Shown: piece after piece, positions 17,349 to 26,986 of the stretch
Layout of the letters: each line of letters begins with the position of its first letter
Numbering within the stretch: position 1 is the stretch's first letter
Notes under the pieces: generated by a model
The model's input: only the letters and a program-made list of their open reading frames with translations
Databases searched by the model: none
Told to the model about the DNA's origin: nothing
DNA from: Lysobacter capsici
GTDB taxonomy: Bacteria > Pseudomonadota > Gammaproteobacteria > Xanthomonadales > Xanthomonadaceae
Assembly (NCBI RefSeq): GCF_014779555.2
Contig: NZ_CP094357.1
Location: 3,720,001-3,784,000 of the forward strand
Length of the DNA: 64,000 nt
Reading direction: 5' to 3'
Translations under genes and position numbers: made by a program

Positions 17349-17352
<4 letters not shown>

Positions 17353-18605
17353 TGCGACAGCTCCTGTGACGGTCCGATCCGAGCATCGGATGCGTCGTCG
17401 TCGAAGGGTTGGGTCGGTCCGGGCGAAGCCGCCGCCGCGTCCGCGCGTTCGAGCAGCACCAGATCGTCGCGATGGACCAGCGATTCGCCGTAGCGAAACC
17501 CAATCAAGGCTTCGATATCGCGGCTGTGGCGGCCCTTGAGGCGGCCGACCTCGACCGAGTTGTATTGCACCAGGCCGCGCGCCAGTACCGCGCTGCCCTC
17601 GCCCAGCGCGCGCAGTTCCACCACGTCGCCGCGGCGGAATTCGCCTTCGACCGCGACCACGCCGCCCGGCAGCAGCGATGCGCCGCGCTCGTGCAGCGCC
17701 GCGATCGCGCCCGCATCGATGCGCAAACAACCGTTGGCCGGCGCATGCCGCAGCCATTGCTTGCGCGCGCGCAGGCGATCGGTGCGCGCGGCGACCAGAG
17801 TGCCGTGCAAGCGGCCCTCGCTGAGCGCGGCCACCACCTGCGCATCGCGACCGCAGAACAGCGCGGTCGCGACGCCGGCGGTCGCGGCTTTCGCCGCGGC
17901 TTCGAGCTTGGTGCGCATGCCGCCGGTGCCGAGCGCGCCGGCGCCGCCGCTGGCGGCGAGCAGCAATTCGGGCGTGACCGCGGCGACCTGCGAAATCGGC
18001 CGCGCATTCGGATCGCGCTGCGGGTGGCCGCTGTAGAGGCCGCCGATGTCGGTCGCGATCAGCAGCAGATCGGCATCGACCAGCGAGGCCACCGCGGCGG
18101 CGAGGTTGTCGTTGTCGCCGAGCTTGAGCTCATCGACCGCGACGGTGTCGTTTTCGTTGATGACCGGCAGCGCGCCCAGTCGCAGCAGCTCACGCAGCGA
18201 GGCGCGCGCGTTGAGATAACGGCGGCGGTTGCGCAGATCGTCGTGGGTCAGCAGCACCTGCGCGACCGGCACCGGCGACAGGCCCTGCCAGAACGCGATC
18301 AACGAAGCCTGGCCGAGCGAGGCCAGCGCCTGCCGCAGCACGATGCCGTTGCCGCCGGCCTCGATGCGGCTGCGTCCGGCCGCGACCGCGCCGGACGACA
18401 CCAGCACCACTTCGCGCTGCTGCGCACGCGCATCGGCGATGAAGCGCGCCAGCCCGGCGGCGTAACGCGGATCGAGGCCACCGCCGCTTTGGTCGGCGAA
18501 ACCCGCGAGCAGACTGCTGCCGACCTTGAGCACGGCGCGGCGCCAGGCGGGCAACGGTTGCGCCGGAAAGTCCGCTGCCGCGCTATGCATATCGGCGCCT
18601 GTCAT
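17349..18605 (-). CDS. proB: Glutamate 5-kinase
   Basis: ProB phosphorylates glutamate to gamma-glutamyl phosphate, committing it to proline. The 418-residue protein starts at 18605 (ATGA overlap with argH; an ATG at 18590 is an alternative). The amino-acid-kinase domain shows [10 protein letters not shown] near 26-35, [26 protein letters not shown] and [12 protein letters not shown]; a PUA domain follows (about 280-375). The 418 residues exceed E. coli ProB (367) because of a 14-residue start extension and a poorly conserved acidic C-terminal tail. It sits between argH and proA. Confidence 0.96.
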
Positions 18606-19891
18606 GTCAGGTCCCGCAAGCGTCGTTGCAACTCGTCCAGGCGCAGATCGGCGGCCGCGCCGGGCGACACGCGCGCGGCCAGACTGGCTTCGGGATCGCC
18701 CTGCGCCCAGCGCGCCGGATCGGCGGCCTGCTTGTAGGCCTCGCGGAACGGCAGGCCCTGGCGCGCGAGGTCGACGGCGAGATCGGTCGAGTACATCGAC
18801 GGATCGAGCGCGGCGCGCAGCTTTTCCGGCTTCCATTCCAGGTTGCGCAGCAGATCCGGCAGCAGTTCCAGCGCGCCCAGGCCGCGGCCGAAGGCGTGGA
18901 AGATCGCGCCCTTGGAGAATTGCAGATCGCGGTGATAGCCCGACGGCAGCGACAGCAGATGCTCGATCTCGCTGCGGCCGGCGGCGATGCTGGCGTAACT
19001 GGCGCGCATCAGCTCGATCACGTCGGGGTTGCGCTTGTTCGGCATGATCGAACTGCCGGTGGTGTACTCGGCCGGCAAGGCGACGAAGCCGAACTCGGCG
19101 CTGGTGAACAGGCTCAGGTCCCAGGCCAGCCGGCGCAGGTCGAGCACCGCGGTCGACAGCGCGTCGATCGCGCCGAGTTCGAACTTGCCGCGCGACAACT
19201 GCGCATACGCCGCCGACACCTGCATGCGGCCGAAGCCGAGCGCGGCGGTGGTGTGATCGCGCGCCAACGGCAGATTGACGCCGTAACCGGCGGCGCTGCC
19301 GAGCGGATTCGCGTCGACCCAATCCAAGGTCTGGCGCGCGCGCACCGCATTGTCGATGAAGCCTTCGGCCCAGGCCGCCCACCACATGCCGGCGCTGGAC
19401 ACGACCGCGCGCTGCAGATGGGTATAACCCGGCAGCGGCAGCGCGCGTTCGGCATCGGCGCGGGCCAGCGCGACTTCGGCGGTTTCGCGGCACAGCGCGT
19501 ACAGCTTGCCCAGACGATCCTTCAACCACAGGCGCGTCGCAACCAGGATCTGGTCGTTGCGGCTGCGACCGGTGTGGATCTTGCGGCCGGCGTCGCCCAA
19601 GCGTTCGATCAAGCGGCCTTCGATCGCCGAATGGCCGTCCTCGAAACGTTCATCGAGCACGAAGCGGCCGGCAGTGAAATCGTCGGCCAGCACGTCCAGT
19701 TCCCGCGACAGGCCGTCGAGTTCCTCGCTGGTCAGAATGCCGATCTGCTGCAGGCCCTGCGCATGCGCGCGGCTGGCCTGGATGTCGAACAGGAAGAATT
19801 CGCGGTCGAGAATCACGTCCGCGCCGGCGAGGAAATTCTGGATGCGCGCGTCGACCTTGACGCCGGGTTTTTGCCAAAGCAGATCGGACAT
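18602..19891 (-). CDS. argH: Argininosuccinate lyase
   Basis: ArgH splits argininosuccinate into arginine and fumarate, the last step of arginine synthesis. The 429-residue protein starts at 19891. It shows the fumarase/aspartase superfamily segments GRSRNDQ near 107-113, [11 protein letters not shown] and the signature [12 protein letters not shown]. There is no SD before the ATG; instead a run of five C residues directly abuts it, as with argG and argE in this cluster. It overlaps proB by ATGA and lies downstream of proS across a 112-bp gap filled by an inverted repeat. Confidence 0.97.
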   Translation of the reverse strand: MSDLLWQKPGVKVDARIQNFLAGADVILDREFFLFDIQASRAHAQGLQQIGILTSEELDGLSRELDVLADDFTAGRFVLDERFEDGHSAIEGRLIERLGDAGRKIHTGRSRNDQILVATRLWLKDRLGKLYALCRETAEVALARADAERALPLPGYTHLQRAVVSSAGMWWAAWAEGFIDNAVRARQTLDWVDANPLGSAAGYGVNLPLARDHTTAALGFGRMQVSAAYAQLSRGKFELGAIDALSTAVLDLRRLAWDLSLFTSAEFGFVALPAEYTTGSSIMPNKRNPDVIELMRASYASIAAGRSEIEHLLSLPSGYHRDLQFSKGAIFHAFGRGLGALELLPDLLRNLEWKPEKLRAALDPSMYSTDLAVDLARQGLPFREAYKQAADPARWAQGDPEASLAARVSPGAAADLRLDELQRRLRDLT

Positions 19892-19926
19892 GGGGGCGTG
19901 CTCGGGAGGAGGAGAAAATAATTCAC

Positions 19927-19987
19927 AGGAGTGAAGAGTGAGCAAGAGCGGTCGCGTCGGGTTGGCCTTTACTCGCTCCTCACTCCT
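19927..19987. repeat. Inverted repeat of the arg-operon family, copy 1
   Basis: AGGAGTGAAGAGTGAGCAA (19927-19945) is nearly complementary to TTACTCGCTCCTCACTCCT (19969-19987); the right arm continues with TCTACACTCG. It belongs to the same family as the copies at 25571-25664 and 26891-26982 and fills the argH-proS gap. Confidence 0.7.
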
Positions 19988-20003
19988 CTACACTCGTTTT
20001 TCC

Positions 20004-21332
20004 TTACGCCGCAGGCGTAAGGACATGGGCCAAGGCATCGGCCGGCGACAGCTCCAGGCGTTCGCCGCCGGCGCGGCGCTTGAGTTCGACCACGCCGCGG
20101 CTCAGGCCGCGCTTGCCGACCACGATTTGCCACGGCAGGCCGATCAGGTCCATGCGCGCGAACTTGACCCCGGCGCGCTCGTCGGCGTCGTCGTGGAGTG
20201 CGTCGAGGCCGTGCGCCTGCAGGCCGGTCACGAGATCGGCGCAGACTTGATCGATCGTCGGGTCGCTGGGATCGAGATTGACGATGCCGACATTGAACGG
20301 CGCCACTGCGTCGGGCCAGACGATGCCGGCCTCGTCATGACTCGCCTCGATGATCGCGCCGAGCAGGCGCGACACGCCGATGCCGTAGGAGCCGCCGTGG
20401 ATCGGCCGTTCCTCGCCTTCGGGCGTGGTCACCAACGCCTTCATCGGCGCGGAATACTTGGTGCCGAAGTAGAACACCTGGCCGACTTCGATGCCGCGGG
20501 TCTGCACGCGTTGCTCGGCCGGCACTTCGCGTTCGAAACGCTCGATGTCGTGGACGTCTTCGGTGGCGGCGTACGGCGTAGTCCATTGCCGGACGATGCC
20601 GCTCAGGTCGCCGTCGTAATCGGTGTCGGCGGCGGGAATCGGCAGGTCGAGCACGGCGCGGTCGCAGTACACCGCCGATTCGCCGGTCTGGGCCAGCACC
20701 AGGAACTCGTGCGACAGATCGCCGCCGATCGGGCCGGTCTCGGCGCGCATCGGGATCGCGCGGATGCCCATGCGCGCGAAGGTGCGCAGGTAGGCCACGA
20801 ACATGCGCTGATAGGAGCGTCGCGCGGCGGCTTCGTCCAGGTCGAAGGAGTACGCGTCCTTCATCAGGAACTCGCGCCCGCGCATCACGCCGAAACGCGG
20901 ACGCTGTTCGTCGCGGAACTTCCACTGCACGTGGTACAGGTTCATCGGCAGCGCGCGATACGACTTGACGTTGTTGCGGAAGATCGCGGTGATCATGTCC
21001 TCGTTGGTCGGCCCGTACAGCAGCTCGCGCTCGTGCCGGTCCTTGATCCGCAGCATTTCCGGGCCGTAGGCGTCGTAGCGGCCGCTTTCGCGCCACAGGT
21101 CGGCCAGTTGCAGGGTCGGCATCAGCAGCTCGAGCGCGCCGGCGCGGTTCATCTCGTCGCGCACGATCGCTTCGATCTTGCGCAGCACGCGCAGGCCGGC
21201 CGGCAGCCAGGAATAGATGCCGGCAGCCTCCTGGCGGATCAGCCCGGCGCGCAGCATCAGGCGATGCGAGGCGATCTGCGCGTCGGCGGGGTTTTCCTTG
21301 AGAGTCGGCAAGAGATAACGCGACAGACGCAT
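20004..21332 (-). CDS. proS: Prolyl-tRNA synthetase, short form without INS editing domain
   Basis: ProRS charges tRNA-Pro. The 442-residue class II enzyme has [18 protein letters not shown] at the N-terminus, motif 2 ([19 protein letters not shown]) near 131-149, MKDAYSFD, motif 3 ([17 protein letters not shown]) and a C-terminal anticodon-binding domain. Only about 150 residues separate motif 2 and motif 3, so the roughly 180-residue INS (YbaK-like) editing domain of standard bacterial ProRS (about 570 residues) is absent. The short form is typical of Alphaproteobacteria. It has a normal SD (GAGGAAAG). Its place between argC and argH, flanked by repeat elements on both sides, suggests insertion into the cluster. 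Confidence 0.93.
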   Translation of the reverse strand: MRLSRYLLPTLKENPADAQIASHRLMLRAGLIRQEAAGIYSWLPAGLRVLRKIEAIVRDEMNRAGALELLMPTLQLADLWRESGRYDAYGPEMLRIKDRHERELLYGPTNEDMITAIFRNNVKSYRALPMNLYHVQWKFRDEQRPRFGVMRGREFLMKDAYSFDLDEAAARRSYQRMFVAYLRTFARMGIRAIPMRAETGPIGGDLSHEFLVLAQTGESAVYCDRAVLDLPIPAADTDYDGDLSGIVRQWTTPYAATEDVHDIERFEREVPAEQRVQTRGIEVGQVFYFGTKYSAPMKALVTTPEGEERPIHGGSYGIGVSRLLGAIIEASHDEAGIVWPDAVAPFNVGIVNLDPSDPTIDQVCADLVTGLQAHGLDALHDDADERAGVKFARMDLIGLPWQIVVGKRGLSRGVVELKRRAGGERLELSPADALAHVLTPAA

Positions 21333-21388
21333 GACTTTCCTCGATTTTCCGATTTACCTGCGCAGCACCCACACGCCGCGCAGCAGTT

Positions 21389-21520
21389 CCCCCCTTTGTA
21401 AAAGGGGGGTTAGGGGGGATTTGCTTTTGCTTGTGCTCTTTTGAATCAAGCAAAAGCAAAAGCGAATCCCCCACGCCCGCTTCGCGGTCGTTCGCCCCCT
21501 TTTCCAAGGGGGGCAAAAGC
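21389..21520. repeat. Large palindromic intergenic element (CCCCCC-TTT / GGGGGG family)
   Basis: The left part has CCCCCC (21389-21394), TTTGTAAAA and GGGGGG, then TTAGGGGGGATTTGCTTTTGC. The right part is its rough inverse: GCAAAAGCAAAAGCGAATCC, then CCCCCTTTTCCAAGGGGGGC and CAAAAGC. The whole could fold into one long hairpin. A single half copy is at 49925-49966. It lies between argC and proS and looks like a miniature non-autonomous element. Confidence 0.65.
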
Positions 21521-21550
21521 AACAGCAATCAACTCGACAGCAAAAATCGC

Positions 21551-22513
21551 TCAGGCCGGATCGATCTCGATCCCGGCCAGCTCATCGAATCCGAACGCCA
21601 CATTCAAATTCTGCAAGGCCTGTGTCGCCGCGCCCTTGAGCAGATTGTCCAGAGTCGACACCACCACTACCCGGCGCCCGTCCTCCGACATCGTGAAGCC
21701 GCCGATATCGACATGATGCTTGCCGGCGATCCCGCTGACCCACGGCGCTTCGTCCAGCACCCGCACCATCGGTTCGCCGTCGTAATGGCGGTGATAGTGC
21801 TCGACCAGCTCCTCGCGATCGAAACGCCGCGACAGGTGTAGATTGGAGGTGATGGTCAGCCCGCGAAAATGCGCGGCCACATGCGGCATGAACTCGACCG
21901 GATGGCCCAGGTGGCGGGTGACTTCGCGTTCGTGCATATGCCCGGTCAGCGCGTACGGCATCAGGTTGTCGCGCAGTTTTTCGGGATCGTTCTTGTCCGA
22001 CGGACTGGTGCCCGCGCCCGAATACCCCGACACGCCGAAGCATTGCACCGGGCCTTCGAGCACGTTGAGCAGCGGCGCGATCGCCAACTGCATCGCACTG
22101 GCGTAGCAGCCCGGATTGCTGATCCGGCGCTGGCCGTGATAGCCAGCGCGGGTGAGTTCCGGCAGGCCGTAGTACCAGTGATCGTCGAAGCGATAATCCG
22201 CCGACAGATCGATCAGCACCGGATCGGCGCCGGCCGCGTCGAACGCCGCCACGCAATCGGCGGCCTTGCCGTTGGGCAGCGCCAGCACCACCGCGTCGGC
22301 GCCCAGGCCCGGCAGTTCCTCGTGGCTCGGCGAGCCGTAGCGCAGTTCGGGATTCTTGGCCGCGTACTGCGGGATGTGATCGGCCAGCTTTTGCCCGGCC
22401 AGTTCGCGCGAGGACACGAATGCCAGCTCGAACCGCGGATGCGCGGCGATCAGGCGAATCAGGTCGGCGCCGACGTGACCGCGCGCGCCCACGATGCCTA
22501 TGCTCTTAGCCAT
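21551..22513 (-). CDS. argC: N-acetyl-gamma-glutamyl-phosphate reductase
   Basis: ArgC reduces N-acetylglutamyl phosphate to N-acetylglutamate semialdehyde with NADPH. The 320-residue protein shows the NAD-binding [13 protein letters not shown] at 6-18, the catalytic-cysteine segment NPGCYASA (Cys136) and [14 protein letters not shown]. Start at 22513 is preferred over the ATG at 22528 because GGAG lies 9 nt before it and conservation begins there. It overlaps the end of the acetyltransferase gene by 8 bp. The length fits the ArgC type found in Xanthomonadaceae. Confidence 0.95.
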   Translation of the reverse strand: MAKSIGIVGARGHVGADLIRLIAAHPRFELAFVSSRELAGQKLADHIPQYAAKNPELRYGSPSHEELPGLGADAVVLALPNGKAADCVAAFDAAGADPVLIDLSADYRFDDHWYYGLPELTRAGYHGQRRISNPGCYASAMQLAIAPLLNVLEGPVQCFGVSGYSGAGTSPSDKNDPEKLRDNLMPYALTGHMHEREVTRHLGHPVEFMPHVAAHFRGLTITSNLHLSRRFDREELVEHYHRHYDGEPMVRVLDEAPWVSGIAGKHHVDIGGFTMSEDGRRVVVVSTLDNLLKGAATQALQNLNVAFGFDELAGIEIDPA

Positions 22514-23129
22514 CTTGTCCGGCTCCATGCTGTTGCAGCTTGTATTGAAGATTACGCTTCACCGCCGGCCATTCGCCATCGATGATCGAAAACGCGACGG
22601 TGTCGCGCGCGCTGCCGTCGGCGTGGCGGCGGTGGTTGCGGATGATGCCGTCCTGCTTGGCGCCCAGACGCGCGATCGCCGCGCGCGAGGCCAAGTTGAA
22701 CCAGCTGGTCTCGAAGCCGACGCTGATGCAGCCCAGCTGCTCGAACGCATGGCTCAGCAGCAACAACTTGGCCTGGGTATTGAGCCCGGTGCGCTGCACG
22801 CGCGGCGCATAGAAGGTATAGCCGATCTGGACGCGCGGAACGCTCGCGTCCATATCGTAGTAACGGGTGCTGCCGACCACCTCGCCGTCCGCGTCGAGCA
22901 CCGCGAACGCCCAGGCCACGCCCTTGGCCTGCATCGCCAGCGCCGATTCGATGTAGGCGTCGACGCCGTCGGGCGCGGGCACGTTGGTGAACCAGATCCG
23001 CGCCAGTTCGCCGCCGGCCAGCGCCGCGCGCAGGCCGGCGGCGTGGGCGCGCGTCAACGGTTCCAGCGCGACGTGCTCGCCGCGCAACCGCGGCTGTGCG
23101 TCCCAGGCGCTGCCGCCGTGCTCGCTCAT
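22506..23129 (-). CDS. GNAT N-acetyltransferase (RimJ/RimL type) in the arginine operon
   Basis: The 207-residue protein has the GNAT_3-like layout: [19 protein letters not shown] at the N-terminus, [40 protein letters not shown] (acetyl-CoA-binding region) and [19 protein letters not shown]. It resembles the RimJ/RimL group that acetylates protein N-termini or small amines. The gene is 1 bp from argAB and overlaps argC, and a GNAT gene at this place is, from memory, also present in Xanthomonas. Its substrate is unknown. It is not the acetylglutamate synthase, because that activity is fused to the kinase next door. Confidence 0.9.
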   Translation of the reverse strand: MSEHGGSAWDAQPRLRGEHVALEPLTRAHAAGLRAALAGGELARIWFTNVPAPDGVDAYIESALAMQAKGVAWAFAVLDADGEVVGSTRYYDMDASVPRVQIGYTFYAPRVQRTGLNTQAKLLLLSHAFEQLGCISVGFETSWFNLASRAAIARLGAKQDGIIRNHRRHADGSARDTVAFSIIDGEWPAVKRNLQYKLQQHGAGQDG

Positions 23130-23130
23130 C

Positions 23131-24459
23131 TCAGTCCTCCAGGGTCGGTGCGCGGCGGCTGGAGTAATCGACGCAGGCGGCGATCTCGTCGAAGCCGTCC
23201 ATGCCGTACCAGAACACTTTCCACTTCTCCTGCTTGAGGCAGCCGTCGGATTCGGAGTAGTAGAACGGATTGACCGAATTGCCGTGGCGCGAACGCCAGA
23301 ACACGCTCGGGTTCTGCTCGCGCATGACTTGCCACACCGCGCGGCCGAGACCTTCGCCCTGGGCATCGTCGAGCACCGCGAATTTATCGAGGTAAGTGCG
23401 GCCTTCGGCCTCGATCAGGATCACCGCCGCGCGATAGTTCTCGCTGACGTAGGCCTGCTTGAGCGTGGTGCGTTCGAAGTAATCGTCGACCAAACGACGC
23501 CCGAACGCCGAATCGATCAGCGAACGCAGCCGCGGCAGATCCAGCTGATCCCAGCGCTGCGCCTGCAATACGCGCTCGCCGCGCCGCACCAGGGTGCCCG
23601 AGCCCTTGTGGGTGAACAGTTCCTTGGCCAGCTCGGCCGGCTTGGTGATCGACACCGACGAAGTCAGCGGCAACTTGTCGAGCAAATCCTTGATCTGTTC
23701 GATCTTGACCCGCATGCCGCCGTTGATCCACGGCTGTTCGATCAGGTGCTCGTACTCGGTCGACAGGTTGATCGAATCGATCACCTTGCCGTTGTCGTCG
23801 AGCAGGCCGCCGGTGCCGGTCAGGAACACGATCTTGTACGGCTGCAGCACCTGCACCAGCTCATTGGCGGCGAAGTCGGCGTTGACGTTGAGGATCTGCC
23901 CGCCCGCGGTTTCGCCGAGGCTGGCGATCACCGGGATCGAACCGGCCTGCAGGCTGGCCTCGATCGGCGCGAGGTTGACCTTCTTCACTTCGCCGACCAA
24001 CCCATAGGTGTCGCGGTCCAGGTAGTCCGCCTCGAACACACCCGAGATGATCGACGTGGCGCGGCCGTCTCCCGATTGCAGCGCCTCGACCAGCTTGAGG
24101 TTCTGCGACTGGAACACCCGGCGCACGATCGCCAAGGCCTCGGGCGAGGTCACGCGCAGGCCGTTGACGGTCTGCTTGACGATGCCGGCGGCCGACAATT
24201 CCTCGTCGAGCTGCGGGCCGGCGCCGTGGATCACGATCGGGGTCAGGCCCACGTCCTGCAGGAACGCCAGCGACGAGGTCAATGCGGCCAGATCGTCGCG
24301 CAACACCGCGCCGCCGACCTTGACCACCGCGAAGCGCTTGGAATCGAGCTGGGAAAAGCGCTTGAGGTACTGCGAAATCTCCTTGGCGCTGGCCATGCTC
24401 GACAGCAGCCGCACGATGGTTTGTCGCGTCTGCAGGTGGGCATCCATCGAAACGCTCAT
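23131..24459 (-). CDS. argB: Bifunctional N-acetylglutamate synthase-kinase (ArgA-ArgB fusion)
   Basis: The 442-residue protein combines an amino-acid-kinase domain (about 25-285; [48 protein letters not shown]) with a C-terminal GNAT domain (about 295-430; [49 protein letters not shown]). This is the NAGS-K architecture described in Xanthomonas, where one protein both acetylates glutamate and phosphorylates N-acetylglutamate; the fusion resembles vertebrate NAGS. Arginine feedback inhibition is known for the family. Its start overlaps the argE' stop as TAATG. Confidence 0.93.
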   Translation of the reverse strand: MSVSMDAHLQTRQTIVRLLSSMASAKEISQYLKRFSQLDSKRFAVVKVGGAVLRDDLAALTSSLAFLQDVGLTPIVIHGAGPQLDEELSAAGIVKQTVNGLRVTSPEALAIVRRVFQSQNLKLVEALQSGDGRATSIISGVFEADYLDRDTYGLVGEVKKVNLAPIEASLQAGSIPVIASLGETAGGQILNVNADFAANELVQVLQPYKIVFLTGTGGLLDDNGKVIDSINLSTEYEHLIEQPWINGGMRVKIEQIKDLLDKLPLTSSVSITKPAELAKELFTHKGSGTLVRRGERVLQAQRWDQLDLPRLRSLIDSAFGRRLVDDYFERTTLKQAYVSENYRAAVILIEAEGRTYLDKFAVLDDAQGEGLGRAVWQVMREQNPSVFWRSRHGNSVNPFYYSESDGCLKQEKWKVFWYGMDGFDEIAACVDYSSRRAPTLED

Positions 24460-25550
24460 TACCCGTTGCTCCCCATGATGCGCGCGACGCTGTCGGCGTA
24501 GCGCTGCAGTTGTTCCAGTGCGACCCATTCGTCGGCGGTGTGCGCTTGCGCGATGTCGCCGGGGCCGTACACGATCGCCGTCAGGCCGCCGGCCGAGAAC
24601 AGCGAGGCCTCGGTCCAGAAGTCGACCGCGTTGCCGATGGGCAGGTTCAGCGCGTCGGCCAGATCGCGCGCTTCCAGGCGCCGCTGTTCGGCGTCGGCGA
24701 CATTGCCGGCCGGCAGCGACGGGCCGCGGAAGGTTTCTTCGTAACGCTCGATCACCCCGGCCTCGCTGAGCGTGCCGAACAGTTCGTGCAGCGCATCGAT
24801 CGACTGCGACGGCAGCGGACGGAAACCGAAGCGCAGCTCGGCGCTGGACGCGATCATGTTCGCCTTGATCCCGCCTTCGACCCGGCCGATGTTGAAACGC
24901 AGCCCGGTCAGGCCGCCGAAACGCTGGTGCGACTGCGATTCGACGTAGTCCAGGGCCTTGCCGCCCCAGCGGATCGCCTGATGCAGCGCGCTGGCCTGCA
25001 TCGCATTGGCGCCGGAGGCGTGACCGGCGACGCCGCGGAAACGCAACTGCACCGAGCTGATGCCGCGATGCGCGAGCACCGCTTCGCACATCGTCGGTTC
25101 GGCGACGATGGCTTCGAGAAAGCCGTGTTCGGTGGCGAGGAAACCGTCGATGCAGCGCGCGTCGTTGGCTTCCTCGTCGGTGCTGAACAAGAACGCGGCA
25201 TCGCCGTTGGTCACCGCGGCGGCGGCCAGCAAGCCGGCGGCGGCGCCCTTGATGTCGCAGGCGCCCAGGCCGATCGCGCGGTCGTCGGTGACGCGCAGCG
25301 TATGCGGGTCGGCGCTCCAGGCTTCCGAGGACGGCACGGTGTCCAGATGCACGTTGAACAAGCGGCACGGGTTGCCGCGCACGGCGAGCATCGACACCGC
25401 GCCGGCGCCGTGGTCGGTCACTTCGATACGGAAGCCGTCGAGCTGGCTGCGCAGATAATCGAATATACCGCCGGTGCCGATCTCGCGCGGCGGGTTTCGG
25501 GTGTCGTAGGACACCAGGGCCTGCAGGTGGTTGAGGACGTCGGGGAGCAT
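24459..25550 (-). CDS. argE: N-acetylcitrulline deacetylase (ArgE-like, M20 family)
   Basis: This 363-residue M20 metallopeptidase-fold deacetylase has metal-binding segments NVHLDTVP near 66-73, [11 protein letters not shown] and [11 protein letters not shown], and the dimerisation-domain histidine in [11 protein letters not shown]. In Xanthomonas the paralogue that follows the acetylated route removes acetate from N-acetylcitrulline rather than N-acetylornithine; the neighbouring N-acetylornithine carbamoyltransferase makes that the likely substrate here. No SD: a C6 tract directly precedes the ATG. The 120-bp gap to argG holds copy 2 of the arg inverted repeat. Confidence 0.92.
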   Translation of the reverse strand: MLPDVLNHLQALVSYDTRNPPREIGTGGIFDYLRSQLDGFRIEVTDHGAGAVSMLAVRGNPCRLFNVHLDTVPSSEAWSADPHTLRVTDDRAIGLGACDIKGAAAGLLAAAAVTNGDAAFLFSTDEEANDARCIDGFLATEHGFLEAIVAEPTMCEAVLAHRGISSVQLRFRGVAGHASGANAMQASALHQAIRWGGKALDYVESQSHQRFGGLTGLRFNIGRVEGGIKANMIASSAELRFGFRPLPSQSIDALHELFGTLSEAGVIERYEETFRGPSLPAGNVADAEQRRLEARDLADALNLPIGNAVDFWTEASLFSAGGLTAIVYGPGDIAQAHTADEWVALEQLQRYADSVARIMGSNG

Positions 25551-25570
25551 GGGGGGTCGCGGCCAGAAAT

Positions 25571-25664
25571 GAGTGGAGAGGAGTGAGGAGTGAGTAAAAA
25601 CCGGAGCGCGGAGAGATCGGAGAAACGAGCTGTTGCCTCTACTCGTTCCTCACTCCTCTCCACT
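25571..25664. repeat. Inverted repeat of the arg-operon family, copy 2
   Basis: The left arm 25571-25595 (starts GAGTGGAGAGGAGTGAGGAG) is nearly complementary to the right arm 25641-25664 (ACTCGTTCCTCACTCCTCTC then CACT), with about 2 mismatches and a 45-nt loop. It fills the gap between argG and argE'. The left arm is identical in sequence to that of the copy at 26891. Confidence 0.85.
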
Positions 25665-25670
25665 GATTCC

Positions 25671-26870
25671 TCAGCTTTTCCGATTGATCTCCGCCCACAA
25701 CGTGCTGCTCATTCCGAACAGCTTGATGAAGCCTTCGGCCTCCTCCACGCCCCAGTCCGCCGCCTGCGCATAGGTCGCGCCCTTGGCATTGAGGATGTGC
25801 GGCGAGCTGATCGCGACCGCGTTGACCACGCCGCCGTTGGTTTCCAGTACGACTTCGCCGTTGACGGTGGACTGCGAGCTCGCGAGGAAGGCTTCCAGAT
25901 CGGTCTTGAGCGGATCGTGGAAGAAGCCTTCGTAGACCAGTTCCACCCACTTGCGCGCGATCTCGGGCTTGAAGCGGTTCTGGTGCTTGCTCAGCACCGC
26001 TTCTTCCAGCGCGCGGTGCGCGGTCAGCAGCGCGAACAGGCCCGGCGCTTCATAGATGATCCGGCCCTTCAGGCCGATGGTGGTGTCGCCGGTGTACAGG
26101 CCGCGGCCAACTCCGTATTGGGCAAAAAGCCCGTTGAGCTTGGCCAGCATCTTGTGGCCTTCGATCTTTTCGCCGTCGAGCGCGACCGCTTCGCCGTTCT
26201 CGAACGCGATCGTGACCTTGAGCGCTTCGCTCGGCCACTGCGACCGCGGCTTGCACCAGCCGACCGCGCCCTCGCCCGGCGCCTGCCAGCGATCGATCTC
26301 GCCGCCGGACATGGTCAGGCCGAGCAGGTTCTCGTTGATGGTGTAAGCCTTTTGCTTGGCGCGCACGCCGAAGCCGCGTTCTTCCAGGTACTTCTGCTCG
26401 TAGGCGCGGACTTCGGTGTGTTCCTTCTGGATTTCGCGGATCGGCGCGACGATGTCGTAGTCGCCCAGCGCCTTGACCGCCAGGTCGAAACGCACCTGAT
26501 CGTTGCCCATGCCGGTGCAGCCGTGCGCGATCACCTTGCAGCCCAGTTCGTCGGCGCGCTTGAGCGCGGCTTCGACGATCAGATAGCGGTCCGACACCAG
26601 CAGCGGGTACTGGCCCTGATAGCCCTCGCCGGCCCAGACGAAGGGCTTGACGAAGCCCGACCAGATCGCCGGGCCGCCGTCGACGGTGACGTGGCTGGCG
26701 ACGCCGAGCTCGGCCGCGCGCTGTTCGATGAATTCGCGTTCTTCCGCGTCCACGCCGCCGGTGTCGGCGAACACGGTATGCACGGCCCAGCCGCGCTCTT
26801 GCAGGTAAGGCACGCAGAAGCTGGTGTCGAGGCCGCCGGAGAAGGCTAGGACGATGTTGCGCTCGGTCAT
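25671..26870 (-). CDS. argG: Argininosuccinate synthase
   Basis: ArgG condenses citrulline and aspartate with ATP. The 399-residue protein has the ATP-pyrophosphatase P-loop SGGLDTS at 11-17, [14 protein letters not shown] and [15 protein letters not shown]; length matches the short bacterial ArgG. It sits between the carbamoyltransferase and the deacetylase genes in the leftward operon, with repeat-filled gaps on both sides (116 and 120 bp). There is no SD, with CCCCC next to the ATG. In this pathway its citrulline comes from deacetylation of N-acetylcitrulline. Confidence 0.97.
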   Translation of the reverse strand: MTERNIVLAFSGGLDTSFCVPYLQERGWAVHTVFADTGGVDAEEREFIEQRAAELGVASHVTVDGGPAIWSGFVKPFVWAGEGYQGQYPLLVSDRYLIVEAALKRADELGCKVIAHGCTGMGNDQVRFDLAVKALGDYDIVAPIREIQKEHTEVRAYEQKYLEERGFGVRAKQKAYTINENLLGLTMSGGEIDRWQAPGEGAVGWCKPRSQWPSEALKVTIAFENGEAVALDGEKIEGHKMLAKLNGLFAQYGVGRGLYTGDTTIGLKGRIIYEAPGLFALLTAHRALEEAVLSKHQNRFKPEIARKWVELVYEGFFHDPLKTDLEAFLASSQSTVNGEVVLETNGGVVNAVAISSPHILNAKGATYAQAADWGVEEAEGFIKLFGMSSTLWAEINRKS

Positions 26871-26890
26871 GGGGGATTCCGGGGAGAAAT

Positions 26891-26982
26891 GAGTGGAGAG
26901 GAGTGAGGAGTGAGTCAGAGCGGGATGGTGGAGAAGCTGGGAGAGGAGCAGTTTTTTACTCGCTCCTCACTCCTCTCCACTC
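26891..26982. repeat. Inverted repeat of the arg-operon family, copy 3
   Basis: Arms 26891-26915 (GAGTGGAGAGGAGTGAGGAG then TGAGT) and 26958-26982 are complementary with a single mismatch over 25 bp; the loop is 42 nt. A T6 tract (26952-26957) directly precedes the right arm. It fills the 116-bp gap between argF' and argG and could form a strong RNA hairpin in the operon transcript. Confidence 0.88.
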
Positions 26983-26986
26983 GTTC

